Source: an uncultured Bacteroides sp. (lineage in GTDB: Bacteria > Bacteroidota > Bacteroidia > Bacteroidales > Bacteroidaceae). From it: a stretch of DNA of 46,553 bases. This document shows positions 34,614 through 42,818 of this stretch, one piece after another. The notes beneath the pieces are model-generated. The model was not told the origin of the DNA. It did no database searches and worked only from the letters and a program-made list of their open reading frames with translations. Position numbers and translations under genes: made by a program. Within the stretch, counting starts at the first letter, position 1. Each line of letters begins with the position of its first letter. Location of the stretch: NCBI RefSeq assembly GCF_902491285.1, contig NZ_CABUHK010000044.1, positions 1 through 46,553 of the forward strand. The letters run 5' to 3'.

Positions 34614-35318
34614 ATGAAGAAAGTTATACATAAAGCAGATACAAGGGGACACTCCCAATACGATTGGCTGGATAGTTACCACACTTTCAGCTTCGATGAA
34701 TACTTCGATTCCAACCGTATCAATTTCGGCGCTCTCCGTGTATTGAATGATGACAAGGTTGCACCCGGAGAAGGATTCCAGACGCATCCTCACAAGAATA
34801 TGGAAATCGTTTCGATTCCCTTGAAAGGACATCTGCAACATGGAGACAGCAAGAAGAACAGCCGGATTATTACTGTCGGAGAAATTCAGACAATGAGCGC
34901 CGGAACAGGAATCTTCCATAGCGAAATGAACGCAAGTCCCGTAGAACCGGTGGAATTTCTGCAAATATGGATTATGCCGAGAGAACGGAACACACGTCCC
35001 GTTTATCAGGACTTCGACATCAGCGGACTGGAACGTCCGAATGAGCTGGCGATAATCGTATCGCCCGATGGCAGTACACCTGCGTCCCTCTTGCAAGACA
35101 CTTGGTTCTCTATCGGCAAGGTAGAAGCCGGAAAGAAGTTGGGATACCACATGCACCAAAGTCATGCAGGCGTATATATATTCCTTATCGAAGGGGAAAT
35201 TGTAGTAGAAGGCGAAGTGATGAAACGCCGTGACGGAATGGGTATTTACGAAACCAACAGTTTTGAACTGGAAACATTGAAGGACTCACATATTCTGTTG
35301 ATAGAAGTACCGATGTGA
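34614..35318 (+). CDS. Pirin-family protein
   Basis: 234-aa bicupin of the pirin family. The start at 34614 (MKKVIHKADTRGHSQYDWLD) is chosen; 14 more codons are open upstream but do not match the family. Metal ligands are seen in QTHPHKNMEIVS (His-x-His) and GTGIFHSEMN (His and Glu). Some pirins show quercetin dioxygenase activity, others act as redox-linked regulators; which applies is unknown. It lies 60 bases after ldhA and 31 before pdxH. Confidence 0.92.
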   Translation: MKKVIHKADTRGHSQYDWLDSYHTFSFDEYFDSNRINFGALRVLNDDKVAPGEGFQTHPHKNMEIVSIPLKGHLQHGDSKKNSRIITVGEIQTMSAGTGIFHSEMNASPVEPVEFLQIWIMPRERNTRPVYQDFDISGLERPNELAIIVSPDGSTPASLLQDTWFSIGKVEAGKKLGYHMHQSHAGVYIFLIEGEIVVEGEVMKRRDGMGIYETNSFELETLKDSHILLIEVPM

Positions 35319-35349
35319 GAGATTATTAATTAGAAGTTACAGTTTGTAG

Positions 35350-35994
35350 ATGAAAATAAATCTAGCTGATATTCGACAGGAATATACCAAAAGCGGGTTG
35401 CGGGAAAATGAACTTCCCGGTGACCCGCTTTCGCTTTTCAGCCGCTGGCTGCAGGAAGCGATTGACGCAGAAGCAGACGAGCCGACCGCTGTCATCGTGG
35501 GCACTGTCTCTCCCGAAGGAAAGCCATCCACACGCACTGTGTTACTAAAAGGGCTCCATGACGGAAAGTTTGTCTTTTACACAAATTACGAAAGCCGCAA
35601 AGGAAGACAGTTGGCACAGAATCCGTACATTTCCCTTTCTTTTGTGTGGCACGCACTCGAGAGACAAGTGCACATAGAAGGGACGGCAGCCAAAGTCGAT
35701 CCGGAAGAATCGGACGAATATTTCCGTGTGCGTCCTTACAAAAGCAGAATCGGCGCACGAATCTCTCCGCAAAGCCAGCCCATCAAAAGCAGGATGCAGT
35801 TGATGCGTGCTTTCGTCAGAGAAGCAGCCCGGTGGATAGGGAAAAATGTGGAAAGACCTGCCAACTGGGGCGGATATGCGGTTACACCTACAAGAATCGA
35901 GTTTTGGCAGGGACGCCCCAACCGTCTGCACGACCGCTTCTTATATACCCTGCAACCGGATGGTGAATGGAAAATCAGTCGCCTTGCTCCCTGA
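35350..35994 (+). CDS. pdxH: Pyridoxamine 5'-phosphate oxidase
   Basis: 214-aa FMN enzyme that oxidises pyridoxine or pyridoxamine 5'-phosphate to pyridoxal 5'-phosphate. Family motifs: the N-terminal MKINLADIRQEYTKSGL, TVSPEGKPSTRTVLLKG, FYTNYESRKGRQLAQNP, RPYKSRIGARISPQSQPI and the C-terminal FWQGRPNRLHDRFLY plus WKISRLAP. Length is normal. It sits inside the six-gene run after the pirin gene. Confidence 0.97.
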   Translation: MKINLADIRQEYTKSGLRENELPGDPLSLFSRWLQEAIDAEADEPTAVIVGTVSPEGKPSTRTVLLKGLHDGKFVFYTNYESRKGRQLAQNPYISLSFVWHALERQVHIEGTAAKVDPEESDEYFRVRPYKSRIGARISPQSQPIKSRMQLMRAFVREAARWIGKNVERPANWGGYAVTPTRIEFWQGRPNRLHDRFLYTLQPDGEWKISRLAP

Positions 35995-36061
35995 TTTCGT
36001 CGATTTTTCTTGGCAAGTCCAACTAGAATACGTAATATTGCAACTATAAAACATTCAGCTT

Positions 36062-36793
36062 ATGACACTGGATTATATCTATCACAGCGGTTTCGCCATC
36101 GAAGCGGAAGGTGTGACCGTTATCATTGATTACTACAAAGATTCTTCCGAATCCGAACATAACCGGGGAATCGTACATGATTATCTGCTGCAAAGGCCGG
36201 GTAAACTGTATGTATTGGCTACTCACTTCCACCCCGATCACTTCAACCGTGATATATTGACGTGGAAAGAACAACGTTCCGACATTCAATATGTTTTCTC
36301 CAAAGATATTCTGAAATCACACCGCGCCAAAGCTGAAGACGCTTTCTATATTAAGAAAGGAGAAACGTACGAAGATGATACAATCCGTATTGACGCGTTC
36401 GGCTCGACGGATGTCGGCAGTTCGTTCCTGATTCATCTGCAAGATTGGAGTATCTTCCATGCCGGCGACCTGAACAACTGGCATTGGAGTGAAGAATCCA
36501 CCGAAGCAGAGATACGAAAAGCCAACGGCGATTTCCTTGCAGAAGTTAAATATTTAAAAGAAAAAGCGCCGAACATTGATTTAGTACTATTTCCGGTGGA
36601 TCGGAGAATGGGAAAAGATTACATGAAAGGGGCAAAACAGTTCATCGAACAAATAAAAACTACTATATTTGTGCCCATGCACTTCAGTGAAGATTATGAA
36701 GGCGGCAACGCGCTTCAAAGTTTTGCCGAAAATGCAGGATGCCGTTTTATCAGCATCACCCGTCGGGGCGAAAGTTTTGAGATTACCAAATAA
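36062..36793 (+). CDS. MBL-fold metallo-hydrolase
   Basis: 243-aa metallo-beta-lactamase-fold protein. The metal motif is LATHFHPDHFNRD (HxHxDH), with a further ligand in FHAGDLNNWH and a late His in FVPMHFSED. The pattern fits UlaG-like or small-molecule hydrolases. Substrate unknown. It ends 13 bases before the DUF4468 gene. Confidence 0.88.
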   Translation: MTLDYIYHSGFAIEAEGVTVIIDYYKDSSESEHNRGIVHDYLLQRPGKLYVLATHFHPDHFNRDILTWKEQRSDIQYVFSKDILKSHRAKAEDAFYIKKGETYEDDTIRIDAFGSTDVGSSFLIHLQDWSIFHAGDLNNWHWSEESTEAEIRKANGDFLAEVKYLKEKAPNIDLVLFPVDRRMGKDYMKGAKQFIEQIKTTIFVPMHFSEDYEGGNALQSFAENAGCRFISITRRGESFEITK

Positions 36794-36806
36794 ACACATT
36801 ATAATT

Positions 36807-37952
36807 ATGAATAAGTTTACGATTCTGTTTCTTACCCTGTTCCTCGCATTGCCGATGGCAATGAAGGCAAATTCTGCAAAAGATAAAAAAGACGATACCA
36901 GATATCTTGTAGGGGCTGTTCCCGAAGTAGATGGTAAAGTAGTATTCTCCAAGGAATTCCAAATTCCCGGAATGAGCCAGGCACAAATCTACGATACGAT
37001 AATGAAGTGGATGGACGAACGCCTGAAAGAAAATAAGAACGTCGACAGCCGCATCGTCTTTTCCGACGAAGCCAAAGGTACGATTGCCGGCGTGGGAGAA
37101 GAATGGATTGTGTTTAGTTCCAGCGCATTGTCTTTGGACCGTACATTAATCAATTACCAGATTACGGTTACTTGCAAACCCGGCAATTGCTTGGTAGAAC
37201 TGGAAAAGATACGCTTCACCTACCGTGATACTGAAAAATATAAAGCGGAAGAATGGATTACCGACAAATATGCGCTGAATAAAGCAAAGACTAAATTGGT
37301 GCGCGGATTGGCTAAATGGCGTAGAAAAACGGTAGATTTCGCTGATGATATATTTATGGATGTAGCCGTAGCTTTCGGAGCACCGGATACTCGCCCAAGA
37401 GCAGAGAAAAAGAAGAAGGAAGAAGAGCAAAAGGCTCCGTCAATCGTTGCAGCCGCAGGCCCGATCGTCATTGGTGGTGCAGATGCGAAGACTGACATTA
37501 AAGTGACGACAGGAGAACCTGTCCAAAATACTGTTCCTGCCGCAACTCTTACTCCTGCTACTCCCGTAGGCAAGGCTTCAGCAGATATGCCGGGCTATAC
37601 AGAAGTTAATTTGAAACAGATTCCGGGCGAAGTATACGCGTTGATGGGAAGCGGAAAATTAGTTATCAGTATCGGAAAGGATGAGTTCAACATGACAAAT
37701 ATGACTGCCAATGCCGGTGGTGCGCTGGGTTATCAGTCGGGCAAGGCTGTGGCTTACTGCACGCTTTCACCCGAGCAGTCTTATGATGCCATAGAAAAAG
37801 CGGATAGTTATACTCTGAAACTCTATGCTCCGAACCAAACAACTCCTTCGGCTGTTATCGAATGTAAGAAACTGCCTTCACAAACTGCCCCGCAAGCCGG
37901 ACAACCGCGCACATATGTCGGAGAGATTGTGAAACTCTTAATGAAACAATAA
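36807..37952 (+). CDS. DUF4468 exported protein
   Basis: 381-aa exported protein. The start at 36807 (MNKFTILFLTLFLALPMAMKA) is chosen because it gives a signal peptide; the frame runs 46 codons further upstream inside the MBL gene. The N-terminal domain (VVFSKEFQIPGMSQAQIYD ... LVELEKIRFTYRD) is DUF4468-like, with a TBP-like fold. A Lys/Glu-rich linker (EKKKKEEEQKAP) and an Ala/Thr/Pro-rich region lead to a second domain (GYTEVNLKQIPGEVYALMGS). Function unknown. The VOC gene follows after 14 bases. Confidence 0.85.
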   Translation: MNKFTILFLTLFLALPMAMKANSAKDKKDDTRYLVGAVPEVDGKVVFSKEFQIPGMSQAQIYDTIMKWMDERLKENKNVDSRIVFSDEAKGTIAGVGEEWIVFSSSALSLDRTLINYQITVTCKPGNCLVELEKIRFTYRDTEKYKAEEWITDKYALNKAKTKLVRGLAKWRRKTVDFADDIFMDVAVAFGAPDTRPRAEKKKKEEEQKAPSIVAAAGPIVIGGADAKTDIKVTTGEPVQNTVPAATLTPATPVGKASADMPGYTEVNLKQIPGEVYALMGSGKLVISIGKDEFNMTNMTANAGGALGYQSGKAVAYCTLSPEQSYDAIEKADSYTLKLYAPNQTTPSAVIECKKLPSQTAPQAGQPRTYVGEIVKLLMKQ

Positions 37953-37966
37953 GGAAAATTGCAACA

Positions 37967-38344
37967 ATGGAAATAAAAAGTAAATTTGACCATTTCAATA
38001 TCAATGTAACCAACCTGGAGCGGAGCATTGCTTTCTATGAGAAAGCGCTCGGCTTGAAAGAACATCACCGGAAAGAAACTTCCGACGGTTCGTTCACGTT
38101 AGTCTATCTGACAGACAGCGAGACAGGCTTTCTTCTGGAATTGACCTGGCTGAAAGATCATACCGCTCCGTATGAACTGGGCGAGAATGAAAGCCATCTC
38201 TGCTTTCGTGTAGCCGGTGATTACGATGCAGTCAGGGCTTATCACAAGGAAATGAATTGCGTATGTTTTGAAAATACTGCCATGGGGCTTTATTTCATTA
38301 ACGACCCGGACGATTATTGGATTGAGATACTTCCACAGAAGTGA
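37967..38344 (+). CDS. VOC-family (glyoxalase-like) protein
   Basis: 125-aa vicinal-oxygen-chelate protein like lactoylglutathione lyase. Seen: FDHFNINVTNLERSIAFYEK, GFLLELTW, ESHLCFRVAGDYDAV and YFINDPDDYWIEILPQ, with the four metal positions (His, Glu, His, Glu). It may remove methylglyoxal or act as a related isomerase/epimerase. Last gene of the six-gene run, followed by a strong terminator. Confidence 0.88.
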   Translation: MEIKSKFDHFNINVTNLERSIAFYEKALGLKEHHRKETSDGSFTLVYLTDSETGFLLELTWLKDHTAPYELGENESHLCFRVAGDYDAVRAYHKEMNCVCFENTAMGLYFINDPDDYWIEILPQK

Positions 38345-38376
38345 CTGGAGGCGCGTTAAATTGCCCTAATTATAAT

Positions 38377-38416
38377 ATTCCCCCTGCCATATAGCTATGA
38401 CAGGGGGAATTTATTT
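38377..38416 (+). terminator. Terminator of the ldhA-to-VOC gene run
   Basis: A 10-bp perfect stem ATTCCCCCTG (38377-38386) with CAGGGGGAAT (38401-38410), 14-base loop, then TTATTT. It lies between the convergent VOC and DUF3592-like genes. Confidence 0.85.
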
Positions 38417-38443
38417 AAAGAAAGTGTTTCACTCTCTTATCAG

Positions 38444-38923
38444 TCATTTAACAAATACATAACAGATGCCTAAAACACTTGCTGCTACATAAATACATCC
38501 GGGAACAAACAGTTTACATAATAATCTTGTAAGAGGCATAGTGGAAAATGCTAAAATATTATCCGGAGTCTTCGGATTGCATATAACTGTTACTTTATCT
38601 CCTACGTGAGGTGTCTTTTGAGAATATAACTTCTGAGAATAATTAGCCGTTTCCACGATAAAATCATATGTGGCTATTCGGCGATGCATTTCTTTCTCTT
38701 CATCCGATTTATACTCCACTATAGGACAATTCGCTGTAATAGCACCATCATCGCTGCCATAAGTCTTAGTCTCTACCTCCACAACTCTTCCATGCATCTT
38801 CGTTCCGCTATTCTTCATTATAGAAACAAACATCATCCAAACCATCACCGTCCTTAACACCAAGGTAATTCCCTTAAATAGTAGTATAATTGCCGCTACG
38901 CAAATAATAATATTGATTACCAC
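38444..38923 (-). CDS. Small membrane protein, DUF3592-like
   Basis: 159-aa membrane protein with a hydrophobic helix at each end (about 1-35, VINIIICVAAIILLFKGITL; and about 132-157, VPGCIYVAASVLGICYVFV) and a beta-rich middle domain (GRVVEVETKTYGSDDG; HVGDKVTVICNPKTPDN) typical of DUF3592-like proteins. Function unknown. It starts 5 bases after the stop of the small basic protein, so the two form a unit. Confidence 0.75.
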   Translation of the reverse strand: MVINIIICVAAIILLFKGITLVLRTVMVWMMFVSIMKNSGTKMHGRVVEVETKTYGSDDGAITANCPIVEYKSDEEKEMHRRIATYDFIVETANYSQKLYSQKTPHVGDKVTVICNPKTPDNILAFSTMPLTRLLCKLFVPGCIYVAASVLGICYVFVK

Positions 38924-38928
38924 GATAT

Positions 38929-39114
38929 TTACTTTTTATGTCGATTTGCTCTTTTTTTACGGATATCCGCTTTCATCTTTGCAGCCCCCGAACCGTGTTG
39001 TCCACGAATATAGGTTGCTTTTTTCGCTTTCGTTTTCACTTTTTCCTCTTCTTTGGGTTTATCTTTCTTACCTTTAAAAACGATTCCACCCATTATTGCT
39101 TCTTCAATACTCAT
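38929..39114 (-). CDS. Small Lys-rich protein
   Basis: About 61 aa, strongly basic: MSIEEAIMGGIVFKGKKDKP, a Lys/Glu stretch, KKATYIRGQHGSGAAKMKAD and a basic tail KKRANRHKK. Starts at 39138, 39114 and 39093 are all open; 39114 is chosen because the minus-strand -7 box (39157-39150) would place transcription start near 39143, leaving a leader of about 30 bases. No known domain recognised. The basic tail suggests nucleic acid or ribosome binding (inference). It is coupled to the DUF3592-like gene. Confidence 0.65.
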   Translation of the reverse strand: MSIEEAIMGGIVFKGKKDKPKEEEKVKTKAKKATYIRGQHGSGAAKMKADIRKKRANRHKK

Positions 39115-39147
39115 ATAATATAAATTATTAATATCCACATTTACAAC

Positions 39148-39189
39148 GGCAAAGATAATCCTTTTCTACGGATTTATTTATCTTTGCCG
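39148..39189. promoter_or_regulatory. Symmetrical divergent promoter boxes
   Basis: CGGCAAAGATAA (39148-39159) and TTATCTTTGCCG (39178-39189) are perfect complements. Each holds a TATCTTTG -7 box, one for each strand (minus 39157-39150; plus 39179-39186), pointing outward to the basic-protein gene and the methyltransferase gene. A further AATCC/GGATT pair lies inside. Confidence 0.6.
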
Positions 39190-39212
39190 ACTAAAACAAT
39201 ATATAACCGTCA

Positions 39213-39944
39213 ATGGCAACAATAACTCTTTCTACAGAAAAGGATCCGATGGGAGCCGCTATTTCTGATTATTTCAATCATCGCAGAGCTGACCGCTTAC
39301 GAGTATTTTCTTCTCAATTCGAAGAAGATGAAATCCCTGTCAAGGAACTGTTCCGCAATACCCAATCCATGCCTATACTAGAACGTACCGCTCTACAAAT
39401 GGCTACAGGGCGGATATTAGATGTGGGTGCAGGAAGCGGTTGCCATGTATTGGCACTTCAGGAAGTGGGAAAAGACGTATGTGCCATTGATATTTCTCCG
39501 CTATCTGTCGAGGTCATGAAACAACGGGGAGTCAATGACGCCCGTCTCGTCAATCTCTTTGATGAAACATTTACTGAAACGTTCGATTCTATCCTGATGC
39601 TGATGAATGGTTCGGGAATTATCGGAAAGTTAAGTAATATGCCCGGTTTCTTTCAACGGATGAAACGCCTCCTTCGCCCCGGCGGCTGCATATTAATGGA
39701 CTCCAGCGACCTTCGTTATCTTTTCGAGGAAGAGGACGGGAGCATAGTCATTGATTTAGCCGGAGATTATTACGGAGAAATTGATTTTCGGATGCAGTAT
39801 AAGGATGTAAAAGGGGATACATTCGATTGGTTATATATCGATTTTCAGACACTTAGCTTATATGCGTCCGAATGTGGGTTCAAAGCCGAACTGGTAAAAG
39901 AAGGCAAACACTACGATTATTTGGCAAAGCTCAGTCTCGCCTGA
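39213..39944 (+). CDS. Class I SAM-dependent methyltransferase
   Basis: 243-aa Rossmann-fold methyltransferase. Motif I is ILDVGAGSGCHVLAL (about 69-83), followed by the acidic VCAIDISPLSVE; later motifs are DSILMLMNGSGIIG and KRLLRPGGCILMDSS. Substrate unknown. Transcribed alone from the box at 39179-39186, it ends before an array of ATAGTGACG repeats and a terminator. Confidence 0.9.
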   Translation: MATITLSTEKDPMGAAISDYFNHRRADRLRVFSSQFEEDEIPVKELFRNTQSMPILERTALQMATGRILDVGAGSGCHVLALQEVGKDVCAIDISPLSVEVMKQRGVNDARLVNLFDETFTETFDSILMLMNGSGIIGKLSNMPGFFQRMKRLLRPGGCILMDSSDLRYLFEEEDGSIVIDLAGDYYGEIDFRMQYKDVKGDTFDWLYIDFQTLSLYASECGFKAELVKEGKHYDYLAKLSLA

Positions 39945-39960
39945 ATAATCCAAGATGAAT

Positions 39961-40041
39961 ATAGTGACGGTATGCAGTAAGGATAGTGACGCTATATAAC
40001 AGAAATAGTGACGCCATCCTGATGTGATAGCGTCACTATTT
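39961..40041. repeat. ATAGTGACG array, 22-base period, ending as a terminator
   Basis: ATAGTGACG starts at 39961, 39983 and 40005, exactly 22 bases apart; the next phase point, 40027, reads ATAGCGTCACTAT, holding the inverted form CGTCACTAT (40031-40039). The last direct copy and the inverted copy make a perfect 12-bp stem (40003-40014 with 40030-40041) with a T-rich end, a bidirectional terminator for the convergent methyltransferase and thioredoxin-like genes. Confidence 0.9.
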
Positions 40042-40076
40042 TTATATGGTATAAACCACTAAAGAATAGCTGTATA

Positions 40077-40679
40077 TTACTTCAGCATTTCATCAATCAT
40101 CTGCACAAGGGAAGCAAACTCTTCCTCATTATACAAACGAGTCAATTTTACGATTTTCCCTTCTTTATCTATCAGCACATTTCTTGTTATGCCGGATTCA
40201 CGCAAGGCATATTTTGCGAAAATATCAGCTCCCGGATCTAATCCTAACGGATAAGTGACTCCTGTAGATTTGGCAAAAGCAAGCACTTTATCAAGCGGTT
40301 CGTCACGGTCAATGCCAATCAATGCAAAATCAGCATTGTCTTTATGTTTCAGCCAAATATCTTTTTCAATAAATGGCATTTCTTTCCTACATACGCCACA
40401 CCAACTCGCTGTAAACTGCAACATCACCACTTTCCCCCGAAGAGAAGACAAGCTTACCTGTTTACCATCGGTCAAGGTAATAGTGAAATCGGGAGCCGTC
40501 TCTCCTACCCGAACGATATATCCTGTACTATCCGCTTCGGCAATCACCGTTTCCGAAGTCACTTCCACGCTATCCGATACTGTTTCAACGCTCGCCGTTC
40601 CCTTCTTCTGACCGGAACATGCCAATATACTTATGGCTAAAAATGCCATTCCACACACATTCGTAATTCTCTTTTTCAT
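40077..40679 (-). CDS. Thioredoxin/TlpA-like lipoprotein
   Basis: 200-aa lipoprotein: signal with lipobox SILAC (Cys near 21), a Ser/Thr/Glu linker, then a TlpA/AhpC-like domain (VGETAPDFTITLTDGKQVSL) with redox motif FTASWCGVCRKEMPF (CxxC near 114-117) and IGIDRDEPLDKVLAFAKS. It should act as an envelope thiol-disulphide protein, probably reducing other periplasmic proteins or taking part in peroxide handling. Monocistronic; its 5' end faces the tRNA gene. Confidence 0.92.
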   Translation of the reverse strand: MKKRITNVCGMAFLAISILACSGQKKGTASVETVSDSVEVTSETVIAEADSTGYIVRVGETAPDFTITLTDGKQVSLSSLRGKVVMLQFTASWCGVCRKEMPFIEKDIWLKHKDNADFALIGIDRDEPLDKVLAFAKSTGVTYPLGLDPGADIFAKYALRESGITRNVLIDKEGKIVKLTRLYNEEEFASLVQMIDEMLK

Positions 40680-40730
40680 CTTCTTATAATCATTAGTGAG
40701 ACTACAAATATAAAAAAAGTGCGCGACGTA

Positions 40731-40761
40731 TTTGCATTTTTAGAATAAATTCATACCTTTG
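40731..40761 (+). promoter_or_regulatory. Promoter of tRNA-Thr
   Basis: TTTG (40731-40734), 19 bases, then TACCTTTG (40754-40761), 20 bases before the tRNA: a full match to the Bacteroidetes promoter. Confidence 0.8.
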
Positions 40762-40781
40762 CACCCGCAAAAGAAAATAAC

Positions 40782-40855
40782 GCCTCTTTAGCTCAGTTGG
40801 CCAGAGCACGTGATTTGTAATCTCGGGGTCGTTGGTTCGAATCCGACAAGAGGCT
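40782..40855 (+). tRNA. tRNA-Thr (anticodon TGT)
   Basis: Full cloverleaf. Acceptor GCCTCTT (40782-40788) pairs with AAGAGGC (40848-40854), followed by discriminator T. The D arm has AGCTCAGTTGG; the anticodon loop GATTTGTAATC gives TGT, reading ACA and related threonine codons; the T arm is GTTGG-TTCGAAT-CCGAC. CCA is not encoded. It has its own promoter and terminator. Confidence 0.97.
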
Positions 40856-40863
40856 CACTAATA

Positions 40864-40900
40864 AAAAAAGCTGTTTATCAATACGGTAAACAGCTTTTTT
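40864..40900 (+). terminator. Terminator of tRNA-Thr
   Basis: A 14-bp stem (40864-40877 with 40887-40900, core AAGCTGTTTA) with a 9-base loop, ending in T6, directly after the tRNA. Confidence 0.95.
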
Positions 40901-41071
40901 ATTTAATCCTTATGCTCAAGACTTCTGCCTACGGAATACGATATATTCAACTAAATTCCGATATATTTCGATGCAAAGATAGCGAAATGTCCAGGCATAG
41001 GGAATTGTAATTCCAATTGTTTAATAAAAACAAGTATTTCCCTAAAATCAATTTAACCTATTACAAAACGA

Positions 41072-41386
41072 TCAATCCATGTGGAACACTTCCGGCAAAG
41101 GAATGGATACCGGCGAATTGTCCGGGTTCACTTCCATGATGTCCGCCATATAATCCCACCATTTCCGTACAATCTCCGTATTGCCCAAGTCCTGCGAACC
41201 TGCGTCCCCTTCCGTCTTTTGGAAGGCGAAAAGGATATTCGTCTCCTTGTCCCAATAAATGGAGTAATCCGACACACCGTTCTTGGAAAGCAATGCCTTC
41301 AGTTCAGGCCAAATGGCGGCATGTCTCTTTTCATATTCGGCTTCACAGCCGGGTTTCAAATACATTTTAAATGCTTCTCGTTTCAT
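41072..41386 (-). CDS. rhaM: L-rhamnose mutarotase
   Basis: 104-aa RhaM/DUF718-family protein that interconverts alpha and beta L-rhamnose. The sequence has MKREAFKMYLKPGCEAEYEK, RHAAIWPELKALL, YSIYWDKETNILFAF and the ending WWDYMADIMEVNPDNSP, all typical. Third gene of the PL11-GH105-rhaM unit, 19 bases after the GH105 stop. It links backbone cutting to use of the freed rhamnose. Confidence 0.95.
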   Translation of the reverse strand: MKREAFKMYLKPGCEAEYEKRHAAIWPELKALLSKNGVSDYSIYWDKETNILFAFQKTEGDAGSQDLGNTEIVRKWWDYMADIMEVNPDNSPVSIPLPEVFHMD

Positions 41387-41405
41387 GGTTTCAATCTATT
41401 TAAAG

Positions 41406-42815
41406 TTAATCTTTCTTTTCTTCCGTGTCGATAGCAAAAATAGGTGCTGTCGTCTTTTGTTTCACCTGGTAGTATTGAACGGCACTGTCATTCATCTTCG
41501 GATATTGATTTTTCAACAAGCGAATCATTTCCGCACCTGCCCAAAGAACCGGTCCGTAACCATGAGCCGCATATACATTGACCGGACGGTAATAGTAAAA
41601 AGCAGGGTCGAAAGCCATTCCCGTACCGACACAGGTGCCTTCCACTTGCCCCTCCGCATTTATCTTGCCGGCTACGGCATGCCATCCCAGATGAGCAACC
41701 GGTCCGTAAGCAATGGCGTCAATCCATCCTTTATTGATGGCGTGTGCCAGACAGTATACATATATTGCAGTAGCGGAAGTTTCCAGGTAAGAATCATTCC
41801 GGTCGAGCAGTTGGTGCCAAAGTCCCTCTCCGCTTTGCAAGGCTGTCACTCCACGTACATGAGCCCGGAAATAATCCATCACTTTCGCACGTTGAGGATA
41901 ATCTTCCGGTAGAACGTCGAGCAGTTCGCAAGCCGTCAGCATAGCCCAACCGTTGGCGCGCGCCCAACAAAAAGCAGGATGATCGCTACTGCTTTCCACC
42001 CAACCGTGGCGATACAGTCCTTTTTCGGGGATAAACATGCGGTCGGCAAATTGCAGGAATTGTCTCACTGCTTCTGCCAGATATTTATCTTTTTGCTCCT
42101 TGTCATAATAACTCATTTGTGCTACTGCCGGAATACCCATAAACATATCATCCAGCCAAAGAGTGTTATGCTGCGGACGGTTGCGTGCAAAAGTTCCATC
42201 TGCCAGACGATACTCTTTATTTATGATGAAATCAAAATAATTACGTATCAGTTCATCCACAGGAAGCGAGGGATCTTTCAAACGGACTTTCACCATCGCT
42301 GCGCATACGGCTCCCGCATCATCCAGTGCGTGCGGAGTGAGGATTTGAAGCAACTGCGGGTCCGTTGTCCCCTTTTCTTTATAAACACGCTTGAAATGCG
42401 GTGCTACTTCGGCCAGAAAACGAAAACGATTCTGTACATAATCCATATAGCGTATGTCGCCCGTAGCTTCGGATGCCGCTATCAAGGCAGAGTAGGTCAC
42501 TCCCCATTCATAACTTGCCAAACGGAAAGCTCCACGCTCCAGTTGTGCCTCCTCTCCCATCGTTGTATAGTCGGTAATCACTTTACCCGTATTCTTGTCT
42601 ACCACACGGGCGGGAGTCTCCTTATCTATATAAGCAAATACACGGTCTACCTCTTTCTTTACCTGTTCCGGTGTCAAATCACCATACGTGCCCTGATAAG
42701 CAGGTTGCAATAAATGCAAAGGGGTGTTTGAGTCATTCACTACAGTTTTCTTTTTCTGCGCGCTGACAGGCAAAGCTATCAGCAACGAAGCAATGGCTAT
42801 GATACGAATATTCAT
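41406..42815 (-). CDS. GH105 unsaturated rhamnogalacturonyl hydrolase
   Basis: 469-aa exported GH105 (GH88-like) enzyme that removes the 4,5-unsaturated galacturonate left by pectate-type lyases on RG-I pieces. Signal peptide MNIRIIAIASLLIALPVSA. Alpha/alpha-toroid motifs seen: TLWLDDMFMGIPAVAQMS (catalytic Asp region), WARANGWAMLTACELLDVLP, LWHQLLDRNDSYLETSATA and GTCVGTGMAFD. It begins 3 bases after PL11 on the same strand. It differs strongly from the other GH105 at 44905-46044, so the two may prefer different fragments. Confidence 0.93.
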   Translation of the reverse strand: MNIRIIAIASLLIALPVSAQKKKTVVNDSNTPLHLLQPAYQGTYGDLTPEQVKKEVDRVFAYIDKETPARVVDKNTGKVITDYTTMGEEAQLERGAFRLASYEWGVTYSALIAASEATGDIRYMDYVQNRFRFLAEVAPHFKRVYKEKGTTDPQLLQILTPHALDDAGAVCAAMVKVRLKDPSLPVDELIRNYFDFIINKEYRLADGTFARNRPQHNTLWLDDMFMGIPAVAQMSYYDKEQKDKYLAEAVRQFLQFADRMFIPEKGLYRHGWVESSSDHPAFCWARANGWAMLTACELLDVLPEDYPQRAKVMDYFRAHVRGVTALQSGEGLWHQLLDRNDSYLETSATAIYVYCLAHAINKGWIDAIAYGPVAHLGWHAVAGKINAEGQVEGTCVGTGMAFDPAFYYYRPVNVYAAHGYGPVLWAGAEMIRLLKNQYPKMNDSAVQYYQVKQKTTAPIFAIDTEEKKD

Positions 42816-42818
42816 ATT

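Noticed and set aside
36669..36806. Upstream in-frame start of the DUF4468 gene inside the MBL gene
   Set aside because: The later start gives a proper signal peptide and sits 13 bases after the MBL stop; the extension is not protein-like for this family.
40939..40967. CGATATATT repeated at 20-base spacing as an operator pair
   Set aside because: Only two copies in AT-rich sequence between a terminator and a convergent gene end; not enough to call a site.
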